Source of the DNA: Desulfobulbaceae bacterium
GTDB taxonomy: Bacteria > Desulfobacterota > Desulfobulbia > Desulfobulbales > Desulfocapsaceae
Assembly: GCA_031287565.1 (NCBI GenBank)
Contig: JAITSS010000046.1
Location: 62,001 to 126,000 of the forward strand
Length of the DNA: 64,000 nucleotides
Direction of reading: 5' to 3'
Position 1 is the first letter of the stretch. Every line of letters begins with the position of its first letter. Position numbers and translations under genes: made by a program. Below are positions 46,260 to 56,494 of the stretch, one piece after another. Below the pieces are notes generated by a model. The model had not been told where the DNA came from. It saw only the letters and a list, made by a program, of their open reading frames with translations, and made no database searches.

Positions 46260-48133
46260 GGCGGGTCTCCTATTTTCGGTGAAAGCGAATCGTCCGCATT
46301 GGTTGCGGCCGTGTTGTCCTCCGTTTTCGCCACTGCGCTTTGCCGTGGCTTCAGGTCGGAGCGAAATTCAAGGGAATGAAAAAAAGGCGCGCCGCCGTTT
46401 TCGCGATGAAAGCGCAGCGCGGCGGCCTGGTCAATGGGCGCGGCAAAAAATATGGCGCTGTCGCCCGGTTCAACCTCAATGGTCATGCTGTGCCGGGGTT
46501 TGCCGTCCTCGCCGATAAGCGTCGCCACGATCCGCTCGCCTGCTTGCGCCGCCTCTGTTATGCGCAGACAGGCCACGCGCACTTCTCCTTCGCGCTGCGG
46601 TGGCATCCCGCGCAACGAAAAGACAGCGGCAGTCTGATTTTCCTGGCCTATTTTTTCGGCGACAAAAACGCTTTTATCGGCATGATCGCGAAATTTCCGC
46701 GCAAAATACCCGGCCGCCACAGGCGGCGGATTGTCCGGTGGACGGCGTAGCAGATACATGGCCAAGGCTTCCTGGGCTACCAGACTGGGTTTTTCAGTTT
46801 CGAGCAGCGCCGCCGGGAAGTGGGCCACCGCCCGGTGGTAGATCAGACGTTTGGCGTCGGCGGCGAAAAAGTACAGGCATTTTTCCAGGAAAGAATCACC
46901 GAGAAGGACGATTTCGTCAAGCGCCGCCGCCGGATTTTCCAGCAGATTCACCGTGATTTCGCCGTTTTTCGTGGCGACGCTTTTGGCGCGCGCCTGGATG
47001 CCATCGTAGATAAAGGGCGATGGACGGCCAATGATATGTCCGTATATCGTGCCGCAGCGTGGTCGCAGCATATATCCGTTTTCGCGGATATACAGCGATT
47101 TCGGCAGTTGCAACATGTCCATAAACCTTGATGAAGACCAGTCGCGCCGTGGAACCAGGATGAAATCGCTTGGCCTGGGTCGGTGTTGGATATGGCCGGG
47201 AAACATGGCCGCAAGCGTTTCGTTCATGTGCAAATAGGCGATGAACGCGCCGTAGGTGTTCCAGTGAAAATCTGTCTTATAAAAAAGCGGCGGTTCAGGC
47301 TGTTGTTTCTTCGTCGCGGCCAGCGGTGGCAGCAGGTCGATAAAATGCACGTCAGCGTATCGCCTGAGATACGACGCCAATTGCTGATAGCGACGGACAG
47401 GAAAATGCTGCGGGCGCAGGCGTTTTGGCAGATATTCTGGGTAGACCAGCGCTTTGTCCGGCGCGAGGATAAACACATAGTCGCAGCCGAGACGGCGCAG
47501 CCACCAAGCGCGTTGTTCCAGGGCGATTTTCCACTGCCGCAGTTCAGCTGTGGTAAAGGGCCGCTGGCCAAGGTAATCCGCCACCACATCGAGGTATTCA
47601 GATTGGCCACGGTCCGTCATTCGCTGGCCCGCGCCCTCGTAGAAAAAGCCGTTTTCGCCGACGATTACCCGTTCGTCCGGGGAAATACCGAAGAGGTGAA
47701 CTTTGATGAAGCCATTCAGCGGTAGATACCAGGATGGTGGCGGACATGCGTTTTGCCAGTAGGTCTCGAAAAGGCCGCGAGCGTTTTTGATGGCGGCGAT
47801 TATGCCGTCTTGTCGGTTGAAGGCCAAGGCGGTCATTTTCAGGGTTGACGGCGCGGTATACACATGGCTTACGAGCGGCCAGGCAATGATCAGCATAAAG
47901 CCAAACGACAGCGCCAAATCACGGAAAAGTCCGGTGTTTGTGTTTCCCAGGCGTATGCTTGGGGCTAAACGATGGGCGAGGAGCGCCGCGCTCAGAATGA
48001 CCAGCGTCAACCCGGCGAAAAACGACAGCCAGCGTCGTTCGCGCAGACTGTGCGCCAAAGCCGGATGAAGGCAGACGGCAAGCGTCAGCGCGATAAACGC
48101 AAAGAGGAGCGGGCGGCGGAATTGTCGCGTCAT
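46256..48133 (-). CDS. AlgJ/AlgX-like SGNH O-acetyltransferase-associated protein
   Basis: VIVGENGFFYEGAG, FILAPDKALVYPEYLP, YKTDFHWNTYGAF, VLLGDSFLEKC. Confidence 0.82.
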   Translation of the reverse strand: MTRQFRRPLLFAFIALTLAVCLHPALAHSLRERRWLSFFAGLTLVILSAALLAHRLAPSIRLGNTNTGLFRDLALSFGFMLIIAWPLVSHVYTAPSTLKMTALAFNRQDGIIAAIKNARGLFETYWQNACPPPSWYLPLNGFIKVHLFGISPDERVIVGENGFFYEGAGQRMTDRGQSEYLDVVADYLGQRPFTTAELRQWKIALEQRAWWLRRLGCDYVFILAPDKALVYPEYLPKRLRPQHFPVRRYQQLASYLRRYADVHFIDLLPPLAATKKQQPEPPLFYKTDFHWNTYGAFIAYLHMNETLAAMFPGHIQHRPRPSDFILVPRRDWSSSRFMDMLQLPKSLYIRENGYMLRPRCGTIYGHIIGRPSPFIYDGIQARAKSVATKNGEITVNLLENPAAALDEIVLLGDSFLEKCLYFFAADAKRLIYHRAVAHFPAALLETEKPSLVAQEALAMYLLRRPPDNPPPVAAGYFARKFRDHADKSVFVAEKIGQENQTAAVFSLRGMPPQREGEVRVACLRITEAAQAGERIVATLIGEDGKPRHSMTIEVEPGDSAIFFAAPIDQAAALRFHRENGGAPFFHSLEFRSDLKPRQSAVAKTEDNTAATNADDSLSPKIGDPP

Positions 48134-48155
48134 CTCGGCAACCAGGCCTTTCAGT

Positions 48156-49571
48156 TCAGAAGCGGCTATAAAGGAAAGGATGATGGGTCATCCCGGACAG
48201 ACTAGCCAACGAATAAAGAAACACAAAGGCGAAAAAACAGAAAGATAATCCTTGCGCTACCAGCCCTTGGCGGCGGACGAGAACATGCGCCAGCGAGCGA
48301 CTGAGCGGCGAGGCGACTAAAAGCGCCAGCGCGAACGTTAGCCACAATTCATTGTTCATCACCAGAAATATTTGTGTATTCCAGGGATTTGGCGTGGACA
48401 AGCGCGTGAACGCGCCGAGATAGTCACCGGCCTGGCTCAGACTGTCGGCGCGGAACAGAACCCAGCCCACCGTCACTACGGTCATGGCGTACAAATGTCG
48501 GAAAAGCTGTGGCGTCCGCGCAAACCACCGGCGGATTGCCGCCGGGCGCTCCAGAATGAGGAACAGCCCGTGCCAGAGACCCCAGCAGACAAACGTCCAG
48601 TTCGCGCCGTGCCACAGGCCGCAGAGCAAAAACACCGCCAGTAGATTGCGTCCGGTGGCGAAGGCGCCGCTACGGTTGCCGCCCAGGGGAATATACAGAT
48701 AGTCGCGGAACCAGGACGAAAGAGTCATATGCCAGCGCTGCCAGAATTCGCGGATGGATAAGGCGTGATAAGGATGATCGAAGTTTTCCGGAAAGCGAAA
48801 GCCGAACATCCGTCCCAGCCCGATGGCCATATCGGAATAACCAGAGAAATCGTAATAAATCTGCAAGGTGAAGGCGATCGCGCCGAAGATGGCCATGGCG
48901 GCGGAAAGCTGGGCTGCGGGCAAGCCGAAGCATATATCCACAGCTTTCGCCAAAACATCGGCGATGAGGATTTTTTTGCCCAGGCCGATGACGAACCGCC
49001 GCGCTCCAGCGGCGAAATCGGCCAGGCTTATCGGTCGGTGTTCAATGTCCCGGATGATCTGCTGATAGCGCGCAATCGGCCCAGCGACCATTTTGGGGAA
49101 CAAGGCCACATAGAGGCTGAAATTGAGCGGATTGTTCTGAGGAACGATCTGGCGGCGGTATATATCAATCAGGTACGACATGACCTGAAAGGTGAAAAAA
49201 GAAATACCGAGCGGTAGGTGGGTATGCGGCGGCGGCTGGGTGGGAAGGTTAAAAAAATCGAGCAGGTGATTGAAATTTTCAACCGCGAAATCGGCGTATT
49301 TGAACCAGGCCAAAAGGGCGATGTCAGCGGACAAGGCGACGGCCAGAATCGCTTTGTCCCAGTCGCGCCACCGGACGAGGGCCAGGCCAAAGGCGTAATT
49401 CATGATGATGGACGCCAATATGACCAGGAGCGAGACGCCGTCGTCCCAAGCGCAAAAGGCGAGACTGGCGGCCAGCAGCAGGACGTTTTTGCAACGCTTG
49501 CCCAGCGCCGCGTACAAGAGCAAGACGAGAGGCAGAAAGAAAAACAAAAATATCGGCTGGTTGAAGTTCAT
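48156..49571 (-). CDS. MBOAT family O-acyltransferase, AlgI-like
   Basis: PLGISFFTFQVMSYLIDIYR, FPKMVAGPIARYQQI, REFWQRWHMTLSSWFRDYLYIPLGGNR, LCGLWHGANWTFVCWGLWHGL. Confidence 0.93.
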   Translation of the reverse strand: MNFNQPIFLFFFLPLVLLLYAALGKRCKNVLLLAASLAFCAWDDGVSLLVILASIIMNYAFGLALVRWRDWDKAILAVALSADIALLAWFKYADFAVENFNHLLDFFNLPTQPPPHTHLPLGISFFTFQVMSYLIDIYRRQIVPQNNPLNFSLYVALFPKMVAGPIARYQQIIRDIEHRPISLADFAAGARRFVIGLGKKILIADVLAKAVDICFGLPAAQLSAAMAIFGAIAFTLQIYYDFSGYSDMAIGLGRMFGFRFPENFDHPYHALSIREFWQRWHMTLSSWFRDYLYIPLGGNRSGAFATGRNLLAVFLLCGLWHGANWTFVCWGLWHGLFLILERPAAIRRWFARTPQLFRHLYAMTVVTVGWVLFRADSLSQAGDYLGAFTRLSTPNPWNTQIFLVMNNELWLTFALALLVASPLSRSLAHVLVRRQGLVAQGLSFCFFAFVFLYSLASLSGMTHHPFLYSRF

Positions 49572-49600
49572 TGCGCGGCGCGGGCCGGGTAAGTGACTGT

Positions 49601-50311
49601 TTATTCAAAACTCTCGTCGTCTTCGGCTTTGGCGCGGGCGATTAGCTCGTCGTTTTTGCGGATGAGCCGCGCCACGCCGACGGCCAGGCTGTTTGATTTC
49701 AGACAGCACTGGACGGCTTCCCTTTTTTTGCCCTGGCGGAAACGGATTTCAGCCATGGTGTGCCAGTAGTCAGGGTTGCGCGGCTCGATGCGCAGGGCGC
49801 GCTCAAGGGACATCTCCGCCTTATCAAGCCTGCCGTCGCGCAGGTAGCTCTCCCCCTGGTTGTAGAGGCTGGCCGCCGGGCCTAATTTAGGCTGATAAGA
49901 AGAATCCTGCCCGGCTTCCTCGTCCTCATCCCACTGCTCTTCATCTGTTTGCGAAAAGGGTTCGCTTTGCTGTTCCGCCTGATCGTTTTTTTGATCATCA
50001 GTTTGCTCGCCCGTCCGCTTATCCGGCTGGCCGTCGTCCCGTGACGGCGGCGCGGGTTTCGTCGGATGTTCGTCGGTTTTGCCCTCGGTCCGTCCGCTTG
50101 CCTGCTCGTCCGGCCGCGTCACCGGCGGCGCGCCTTCCACGGGCGGCGTCAGCACAACTTTTCCGGCGCAACCAGACAAAATCAGCATGGCGCAGACCAG
50201 CAGCAAGGGCGCAAAACAGCGGCGATGCGAGAAAAAAGGAAAGAAGCACTGTCGCGGCATGGCGGTATCCCTGGAAAGCAGAATATTCATCGGAACAATT
50301 TCGTTATTCAT
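49601..50311 (-). CDS. TPR-containing lipoprotein
   Basis: Lipobox LILSGCAG; TPR YLRDGRLDKAEMSLERALRIEPRNPDYWHTMAEIRFRQGKK. Confidence 0.65.
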   Translation of the reverse strand: MNNEIVPMNILLSRDTAMPRQCFFPFFSHRRCFAPLLLVCAMLILSGCAGKVVLTPPVEGAPPVTRPDEQASGRTEGKTDEHPTKPAPPSRDDGQPDKRTGEQTDDQKNDQAEQQSEPFSQTDEEQWDEDEEAGQDSSYQPKLGPAASLYNQGESYLRDGRLDKAEMSLERALRIEPRNPDYWHTMAEIRFRQGKKREAVQCCLKSNSLAVGVARLIRKNDELIARAKAEDDESFE

Positions 50312-50396
50312 TTGTGTTCGCGGGGAAGAAAGTCGCGCGCTTATTGTTTATCTCAGAGCATGTATTCATGACTTATAAATGGCGCTTGACTGGTTT

Positions 50397-50474
50397 GTCA
50401 TTCCCGCGCAAGCGGGAATCCAGATTGCCCGTCTCTCTGTATTTTCCGGATGCCCGCTTTTCGCGGCCATGACG
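50397..50474. repeat. MITE/REP-like palindromic element copy 3
   Basis: gtcattcccgcgcaagcgggaatccag...ggatgcccgcttttcgcggccatgacg. Confidence 0.6.
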
Positions 50475-50546
50475 GATTTTCATTATTTTATCCGGTGAAA
50501 ATATGTTGGGAAAAGCGCGCAAAATTCATGAACACATCTTCTCCGT

Positions 50547-50771
50547 TCAGCGGCCATGCCGGTTCCGCGCTTCCTCTCGCACATCTTCCCAGGACAGCCC
50601 TGAGGCGGGATTTTCCATCAGCTTGCTTCTGCGCCGATGCAGCTCGGTCTTCTGCCAACCGTGGATGGGCACGTTCTCTGGCCTGGCTGTCAGATCATCC
50701 CACAGGTCTGTAATCAGTCGCAGTTTTTCAGCTGGGCTGAGACTGAAGAGGGAAGCGGTGTCTGGATTCAT
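50547..50771 (-). CDS. Addiction-module antitoxin-like protein (PF09720-type), solitary
   Basis: LSPAEKLRLITDLWDDLTARPENVPIHGWQKTELHRRRSKLMENPASGLSWEDVREEARNRHGR. Confidence 0.75.
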   Translation of the reverse strand: MNPDTASLFSLSPAEKLRLITDLWDDLTARPENVPIHGWQKTELHRRRSKLMENPASGLSWEDVREEARNRHGR

Positions 50772-50942
50772 GATTGCTCCGGTTGATGTGGAAATGGATG
50801 GGGTGTGTCCAGAACCACCCGGATTGCAGAATTTCCTTCCACATATTTCCCTCTTATTGAGTACAAATAGCGAACTTTTAGACTCATTTTTCTGCCTGCG
50901 CTGCCTCCGGGAACACCAAATTTTTCCTATTGCATACCGAGC

Positions 50943-53309
50943 TTACTGAAACCAGCCGCGCATGGTATCAAAGAATCCTTTTTTTTGCTGTATCGCTGGT
51001 GGCTGTGGCTTCCTTTCCGGCGTCGCTGCCGGTTGCGCCACATCGTTTTTATCGGCGGGTATTGGCGTCGTGGCGGCCTGTGTCTCCGGCGGCGCGACGG
51101 CTTCTTCGATGCGCGGCTCGGTGCCGACCCGAAACGGTAGCAGCGCCGATTGGCCGTTATCGGCGCCTATCGCCGCCAGCGTTTCCGTGTCGATGCGCCG
51201 CCAGATGACATGTTCAGGCGCGGTGAGAATCAAAGGGCTTGCGCCAATATCGGTCATGATTCGCTCCCAGACCGGCAAAGCGCCGCTGGAACCGGTCAGC
51301 CCGACCGATTTGTTGTCGTCGCGGCCAAGCCAAACCACCAGCAGATGGTCGCCGCTGAACCCGGCGAACCAGGCGTCGCGCAGGTCGTTGGTGGTGCCGG
51401 TTTTTCCGGCCAGGTGTTGATCGGCGAGTTTGCCGCGCAGCAAAGAAGAGGCCGTTCCCTCGGCGACCACCCGTTGCAGCGCAAAATCAATGAGAAAAAT
51501 TGTTGCCGGATCAAAACGTTGCTCGACAGTTAAACCATATTGGCTCAACAAGGAATGGTCGGCGGCCATAACGGTGTTGATCGCTCTGAGCGGTGTATAA
51601 AAACCGTCGGCGGCCATGGTCTGGTACATTTGCGCCACCTCAAAAGGCGTCATCTCGACCGCGCCGAGCAGGATTGATGGCAAGGGCGCGATCTGTCGCG
51701 GAAATCCCAGCCGTTCCGCCACGGCGATGATCTTTTTCAGGCCAATATCCATGCCGAGATTGATGGTCGCCAGATTCCACGAATTGGCCATGGCTCGATA
51801 CAGGGCGACGCGGCCATGTTCGCGGTGGTCAAAATTCTCCGGCGACCAGACGCCCTGACTCGTAGGCAGATTGACCGCCAGGTCATCGACCGGACTGCCC
51901 AGGGTGCGGTCGTTTTCCAAGGCGGTCAGATAAACCACCGGCTTGAATAAAGAACCGATCTGCCGCCTGGCGCTGAGAACGCGGTTAAAGCCCTGACGCA
52001 CCGGCTCTTTGCCGCCGGCAATCGCCAGCACTTCGCCGTTGTCACGGTTGGTGATGATAGCCGCCGCCTCGATTTCCGGGCGCTTGCCGCGTTTTTCCAG
52101 TCGCGTCACCGCATCATGGACGTTTGTTTCCAACTTGAATTGCAGCCGCGGGTCGAGGGTGGTCATGATTTGCAGGCCATTCGTTTTCAGGTCTTCTTCC
52201 TGAAACTGGCTGGGCAACTGCCGCCGCACCAGATCGAGGAAGGCCGGGAAACGGTTAAATCCGTCGCGTTGCAGGTCTGTGTCAAGGAGCGGCTCTTGAT
52301 GAGCCGCGACCAATTCATCCTGACTGATAAGACCAGCTTCCGCCATTTGCGCCAGCACCACACGCCGACGCTCCAGGCTCTTTTCCGGATGCCTGAGCGG
52401 GTCATAAAGGCTTGGCCCTTTGACCAGGCCAACCAGGGTGGCGATTTGCGCCGACGATAAATCGGCTAGGACGCGGTGGAAGAAATATTGTCCGGCCAAG
52501 GCGAAACCGTGAATCGCCCGATTGCCGTCCTGGCCAAGAAAAACCTCGTTAACGTAGGTGGCGAGAATGTCCTGTTTGCTGTATTTGGCGTCGAGTAGCA
52601 CGGCCATAATCGCTTCGCGAAATTTGCGCGAGGCCGTGCGTTCATTGCTTAAAAACAGATTTTTTACCAATTGCTGCGTGATGGTGCTGCCGCCCTGCAC
52701 CGTGGATCCGGCGCGGATGTTCGCGAGAAAGGCGCGAAGAATGGCCAGAGGAGACACGCCGGGGTGGCTGAAAAATTTTTTATCTTCGACGGCCAGAAGC
52801 GTTTTGATGAACAGCGGCGGGATTTCTTTATAGGTGACGACGATCCGATCTTCGTGGGCGGTTGGATGAAAACTGCCGATGCGGGCTGGATCAAGACGGA
52901 ACAGGTCGAGCGGGTCGCCGCCTTCGCTGGCGATGATGGCTGCGACGCCCTCCGACGAGAAGGTCAGGTTGACGCTTTTTGATGGTTCAAAACCGGATGG
53001 GAAATGAAAGCCGCGACTGACCACCTGAACCGTCATGCCCCGACGTTGATAGCTGCCTTCGCTTTTCGGCGGATTTTCCTGGCGATAGCCGGAAAGCAAC
53101 AGTTCATCTTCGAGCATTTGCGGCGTCATTGGCTGCCCGACATAGAGTTCCAGTGGACGGGCGTAGACCACGGCGGGCAAAGACCAGCGCTGTCCCTCAA
53201 AACGCGCCTCAATTTCCGGACGTAACCCCAAGCCATAAAAGGTGAGGGCGACGATGAGCAAGGCCAGAGAAAGCAGGCCGATGAAAAAAAACAGCAAAAA
53301 TCGCTTCAT
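50943..53309 (-). CDS. mrcB: Penicillin-binding protein 1B-type bifunctional transglycosylase/transpeptidase
   Basis: LLAVEDKKFFSHPGVSPLAILRAFLANIRAGSTVQGGSTITQQLVKN, RQIGSLFKPVVYL, AGKTGTTNDLRDAWFAGF. Confidence 0.93.
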   Translation of the reverse strand: MKRFLLFFFIGLLSLALLIVALTFYGLGLRPEIEARFEGQRWSLPAVVYARPLELYVGQPMTPQMLEDELLLSGYRQENPPKSEGSYQRRGMTVQVVSRGFHFPSGFEPSKSVNLTFSSEGVAAIIASEGGDPLDLFRLDPARIGSFHPTAHEDRIVVTYKEIPPLFIKTLLAVEDKKFFSHPGVSPLAILRAFLANIRAGSTVQGGSTITQQLVKNLFLSNERTASRKFREAIMAVLLDAKYSKQDILATYVNEVFLGQDGNRAIHGFALAGQYFFHRVLADLSSAQIATLVGLVKGPSLYDPLRHPEKSLERRRVVLAQMAEAGLISQDELVAAHQEPLLDTDLQRDGFNRFPAFLDLVRRQLPSQFQEEDLKTNGLQIMTTLDPRLQFKLETNVHDAVTRLEKRGKRPEIEAAAIITNRDNGEVLAIAGGKEPVRQGFNRVLSARRQIGSLFKPVVYLTALENDRTLGSPVDDLAVNLPTSQGVWSPENFDHREHGRVALYRAMANSWNLATINLGMDIGLKKIIAVAERLGFPRQIAPLPSILLGAVEMTPFEVAQMYQTMAADGFYTPLRAINTVMAADHSLLSQYGLTVEQRFDPATIFLIDFALQRVVAEGTASSLLRGKLADQHLAGKTGTTNDLRDAWFAGFSGDHLLVVWLGRDDNKSVGLTGSSGALPVWERIMTDIGASPLILTAPEHVIWRRIDTETLAAIGADNGQSALLPFRVGTEPRIEEAVAPPETQAATTPIPADKNDVAQPAATPERKPQPPAIQQKKGFFDTMRGWFQ

Positions 53310-53520
53310 CTTTTACGAAAACGAAGAGTTTTTCCCGCGCCGCTTTTGGGCGGGGCATTCATGAGAAGGGTCGTCGGAAACACCAACAGCATAGCGCCGC
53401 CCTGTGGCAAGGAAAAGGATTTTTCAGGCAAATCATTGACCATGACCAGAAAACATGTTTGCCTTACGTTGCGCTTGTATCATGTTCGCGTAACTCATGC
53501 CCTTTCAAGGAGGAATATCC

Positions 53521-53871
53521 ATGTCGCAACGATGCCTTGTTTTTCTTTTGGCCGCCGGTCTGCTCGTTTCCTGCGCGCCGTCGGTGGAACATGGTGATGA
53601 TCAGGCCCAGGCCGTCGATGCCATGATTTCGTACCAATGCGAAAGTGGCAGACGCATTGTCGCGAGCTATCCCGAAGGCGGCGACCGGGCCACCGTTTTT
53701 TACCAGGGGAAGACGTTGCGCCTGACGCGGGCCGTCGCCGCCAGCGGCGCTCGCTATGTCGGCGATGGCCACGAATGGTGGGGTAAGGGTGACGACGCCT
53801 CGCTGTTTCAGGGCGAGGAAGGCGATGTGCTGTTGGAATCCTGCCGCGTTGCCGAAAAAGCTGACCGCTGA
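53521..53871 (+). CDS. MliC-like C-type lysozyme inhibitor lipoprotein
   Basis: Lipobox LLVSCAPS; YQCESGRRIVASYPEGGDRATVFYQGKTLRL...YVGDGHEWWGKGDDASLF. Confidence 0.8.
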   Translation: MSQRCLVFLLAAGLLVSCAPSVEHGDDQAQAVDAMISYQCESGRRIVASYPEGGDRATVFYQGKTLRLTRAVAASGARYVGDGHEWWGKGDDASLFQGEEGDVLLESCRVAEKADR

Positions 53872-53884
53872 CTCGCCGCGCCGA

Positions 53885-54967
53885 CTATTTTGAGCGCGCG
53901 AGCAGGGCGCTGATTTCTTCTTCGCCGACATCGGCGTGCATCTCGGCCTGGCCAATGCCGCGCAGCAACACGAAGACCGGTTGCCCGCCGACATTTTTTT
54001 TATCGGTTTTCAGATAGAAGCGGATGCGGTCACGGTCAAGTTCCGCCGGAATTTCCGTTGGCAACTGGTAGGCGGTGAGCGCTTCATGAATTTTTTCGCG
54101 CTCGGCCGCGCTTAATAATCTGCGGTGCTCCGAAAGGCGGGCGGCGGCCATCATGCCGATGCTGACCGCGAAACCGTGCGACAGACTGTATCGCGAGGCG
54201 ATTTCCACGGCGTGGCCCAGGGTGTGGCCGAAATTTAAGATGCGCCGCAGATCGCCTTCGCGTTCGTCGGCCATGACCACTTCGGCTTTGATGCGGCAGC
54301 AGGCGGCGATGCTGTCGGTCAAAGCGGCGGCGTCCTGGTGGATGATGTCTTCTCTTCTCGCAATGAGATAGTCAAAAAAAACACTGTCCCGAATCAGGCC
54401 GTATTTCAGCACTTCGGCGAGACCGGACTGCATTTCCTCTGTAGGCAGACTCTGCAAGGTTGTAGGGTCGATGAAGACTGCCTTAGGCTGATTAAAGGTG
54501 CCAATCAGGTTTTTTCCCGCCTCAATATCGACGCCGGTTTTGCCGCCAATCGAGCTGTCCACCTGCGCCAACAATGTGGTAGGCACTTGCACAAAGGGAA
54601 TGCCTCGCATATAGATAGATGCTAGAAAGCCGGTGATGTCGCCGACCACGCCGCCGCCCAGCGCGATCAGGGCGTCGTGGCGGTCGAATCCGGCTAAAGC
54701 GAGACGCTCGGCCAAAGCGCCGATGGTGGCGAGATTTTTCCTCGTTTCCCCCGGTTGAATGGGAAACATGTGCGCGGTCAGTCCGGCTTGGTCCAGGGCG
54801 GCCAGAAGTCGCGAGGCGTACAATTTCGCCACCGTGCTGTCGGTAATGACCGCGTACTTAGCCGCTGGGCAGAGGAGGGCGATTTTTTCGGCGCAGTCGC
54901 GCAGACAACCGTGATTGATTTCTATCGGATAGGCATCGGACGCCAGTTGTACCTTCAGTTCAGCCAT
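53885..54967 (-). CDS. aroB: 3-dehydroquinate synthase
   Basis: GGGVVGDITGFLASIYMRGIPFVQVPTTLLAQVDSSIGGKTGVD, LNFGHTLGHAVE, GFAVSIGM. Confidence 0.96.
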   Translation of the reverse strand: MAELKVQLASDAYPIEINHGCLRDCAEKIALLCPAAKYAVITDSTVAKLYASRLLAALDQAGLTAHMFPIQPGETRKNLATIGALAERLALAGFDRHDALIALGGGVVGDITGFLASIYMRGIPFVQVPTTLLAQVDSSIGGKTGVDIEAGKNLIGTFNQPKAVFIDPTTLQSLPTEEMQSGLAEVLKYGLIRDSVFFDYLIARREDIIHQDAAALTDSIAACCRIKAEVVMADEREGDLRRILNFGHTLGHAVEIASRYSLSHGFAVSIGMMAAARLSEHRRLLSAAEREKIHEALTAYQLPTEIPAELDRDRIRFYLKTDKKNVGGQPVFVLLRGIGQAEMHADVGEEEISALLARSK

Positions 54968-55001
54968 TTCATTCACGTTTTCAGAAAATTTCCACGGCAA
55001 C

Positions 55002-55033
55002 AAAAAAAGGGACGCCCCGGAACGAGGCATCCC
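55002..55033 (-). terminator. Terminator between sat and aroB
   Basis: GGGATGCC...GGCGTCCC followed by TTTTTTT on minus strand. Confidence 0.7.
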
Positions 55034-55060
55034 TTGTCGATCTTCAGAGCGAAGTAACGA

Positions 55061-56329
55061 TTACATCTTCGAGCCGGAAGCCGCAGCCTGCATTTTGACC
55101 TCGACCTTCTCGGTCAGGCTGGCGTAGTATTTACGCAGCATGTCGAGAACTTCCTCGCGGCCAAAATGATCCGGAATATCGCTGCCATCGGAGAGCATTT
55201 TGCGCAGTTTGGTGCCGGAGAGGATGACGCGGTCTTCTTTGCCGTGCGGGCAGGTGCGCAGAGAGGCCATGCCGTCGCATTTCTTGCAATAGAATGTCCA
55301 ATCAATTTTCAGCGGCTGGGTCAGCAAATCTTTGGCCGGATTGCCAGTAACCGGAATCTGGTCAAAAATATCCTGGGCTTCAAACATTCCGTAGAAGTCA
55401 CCAACACCGGCATGGTCACGGCCAACGATCAGGCGGTTCATGCCAAAGTTCTGACGGAACAGGGCGTGCAACAACGCTTCGCGCGGACCGGCGTAACGCA
55501 TATCCAGCGGATAACCGGCCTGGATGATGTTGTCTTTAACGAAGTACAGCTCAACCAGTTTGTCGATGCAGGGAACGCGAACCTCGGCTGGGATGTCGCC
55601 GGGTTTCAGGTTGCCGATCAGCGAATGAATGACCACACCGTCGCAAACCTCAACGGCGATTTTGGCCAGGTACTCGTGTGAGCGGTGCATCGGATTGCGG
55701 AGTTGCAACGCGGCGACGGTACCCCAGCCTTTCTCATCCAGTTTGGCGCGCAAGTCGGCGGGACGCATATACACGCCGGGATAACGCTCCGGATAGCCGC
55801 CTTCGGAAAGCACTTTGACCGGGCCGGCCAGGTTGAATTTGCCCTGGGCCATAACCATTTTCACGCCAGGATGATCTTCCAGCGCGACTTTCCAGAACTT
55901 ATCGTCGGCAGAATCCTCACCGACACCTTTGAAGATTTTTTCGCACTCCCATTTTTTCTCGTCGTCCGTGAGCGCGTATTTTTCCGTCACCTTCATGGTG
56001 GCGTAGGTTTCATCTTTGAAAACCAAGGCGATTTCGTCGCCGACTTTGACGCTGTCGTCGTTGGTGTCGAGGACAACCGGAACCGGCCAGAAGGTGCCGT
56101 CGGCCAATGTGAATTTATCGCAGACGCTTTTCCAATCGGCTTTGGTCATGAAGCTGTCCAGCGGTGAAAAACCGCCGATGCCCATCATGATCAGGTCGCC
56201 GCGAACGCGGGCGCTGATCTCAACCTTTTTCAGACCAGCGGCTTTTTTCAGCTCGGCTTCGCGGGCGGCGCCTTCAAGCAGGCTGCAAACGAGACCTTTT
56301 CCACCGTGGGGAGCAACTAACTTCGACAT
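55061..56329 (-). CDS. sat: Sulfate adenylyltransferase (ATP sulfurylase, homo-oligomeric type)
   Basis: [54 protein letters not shown]...CPHG zinc-type cysteines. Confidence 0.95.
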   Translation of the reverse strand: MSKLVAPHGGKGLVCSLLEGAAREAELKKAAGLKKVEISARVRGDLIMMGIGGFSPLDSFMTKADWKSVCDKFTLADGTFWPVPVVLDTNDDSVKVGDEIALVFKDETYATMKVTEKYALTDDEKKWECEKIFKGVGEDSADDKFWKVALEDHPGVKMVMAQGKFNLAGPVKVLSEGGYPERYPGVYMRPADLRAKLDEKGWGTVAALQLRNPMHRSHEYLAKIAVEVCDGVVIHSLIGNLKPGDIPAEVRVPCIDKLVELYFVKDNIIQAGYPLDMRYAGPREALLHALFRQNFGMNRLIVGRDHAGVGDFYGMFEAQDIFDQIPVTGNPAKDLLTQPLKIDWTFYCKKCDGMASLRTCPHGKEDRVILSGTKLRKMLSDGSDIPDHFGREEVLDMLRKYYASLTEKVEVKMQAAASGSKM

Positions 56330-56494
56330 AAGCCAACCTCCTATTTATGTAGATATAAAGGCGCGGCGAACCCGCGCATTTCTTTCACTGCGCTCTGTCA
56401 AGAAAACCGCATGAGTTAGAATTGATTTCCAAAAAAATGTCAAGCGCAAAGCTTACGGCCACATACCGGAGAAAAACTGGCCGCAACCGTCGAT

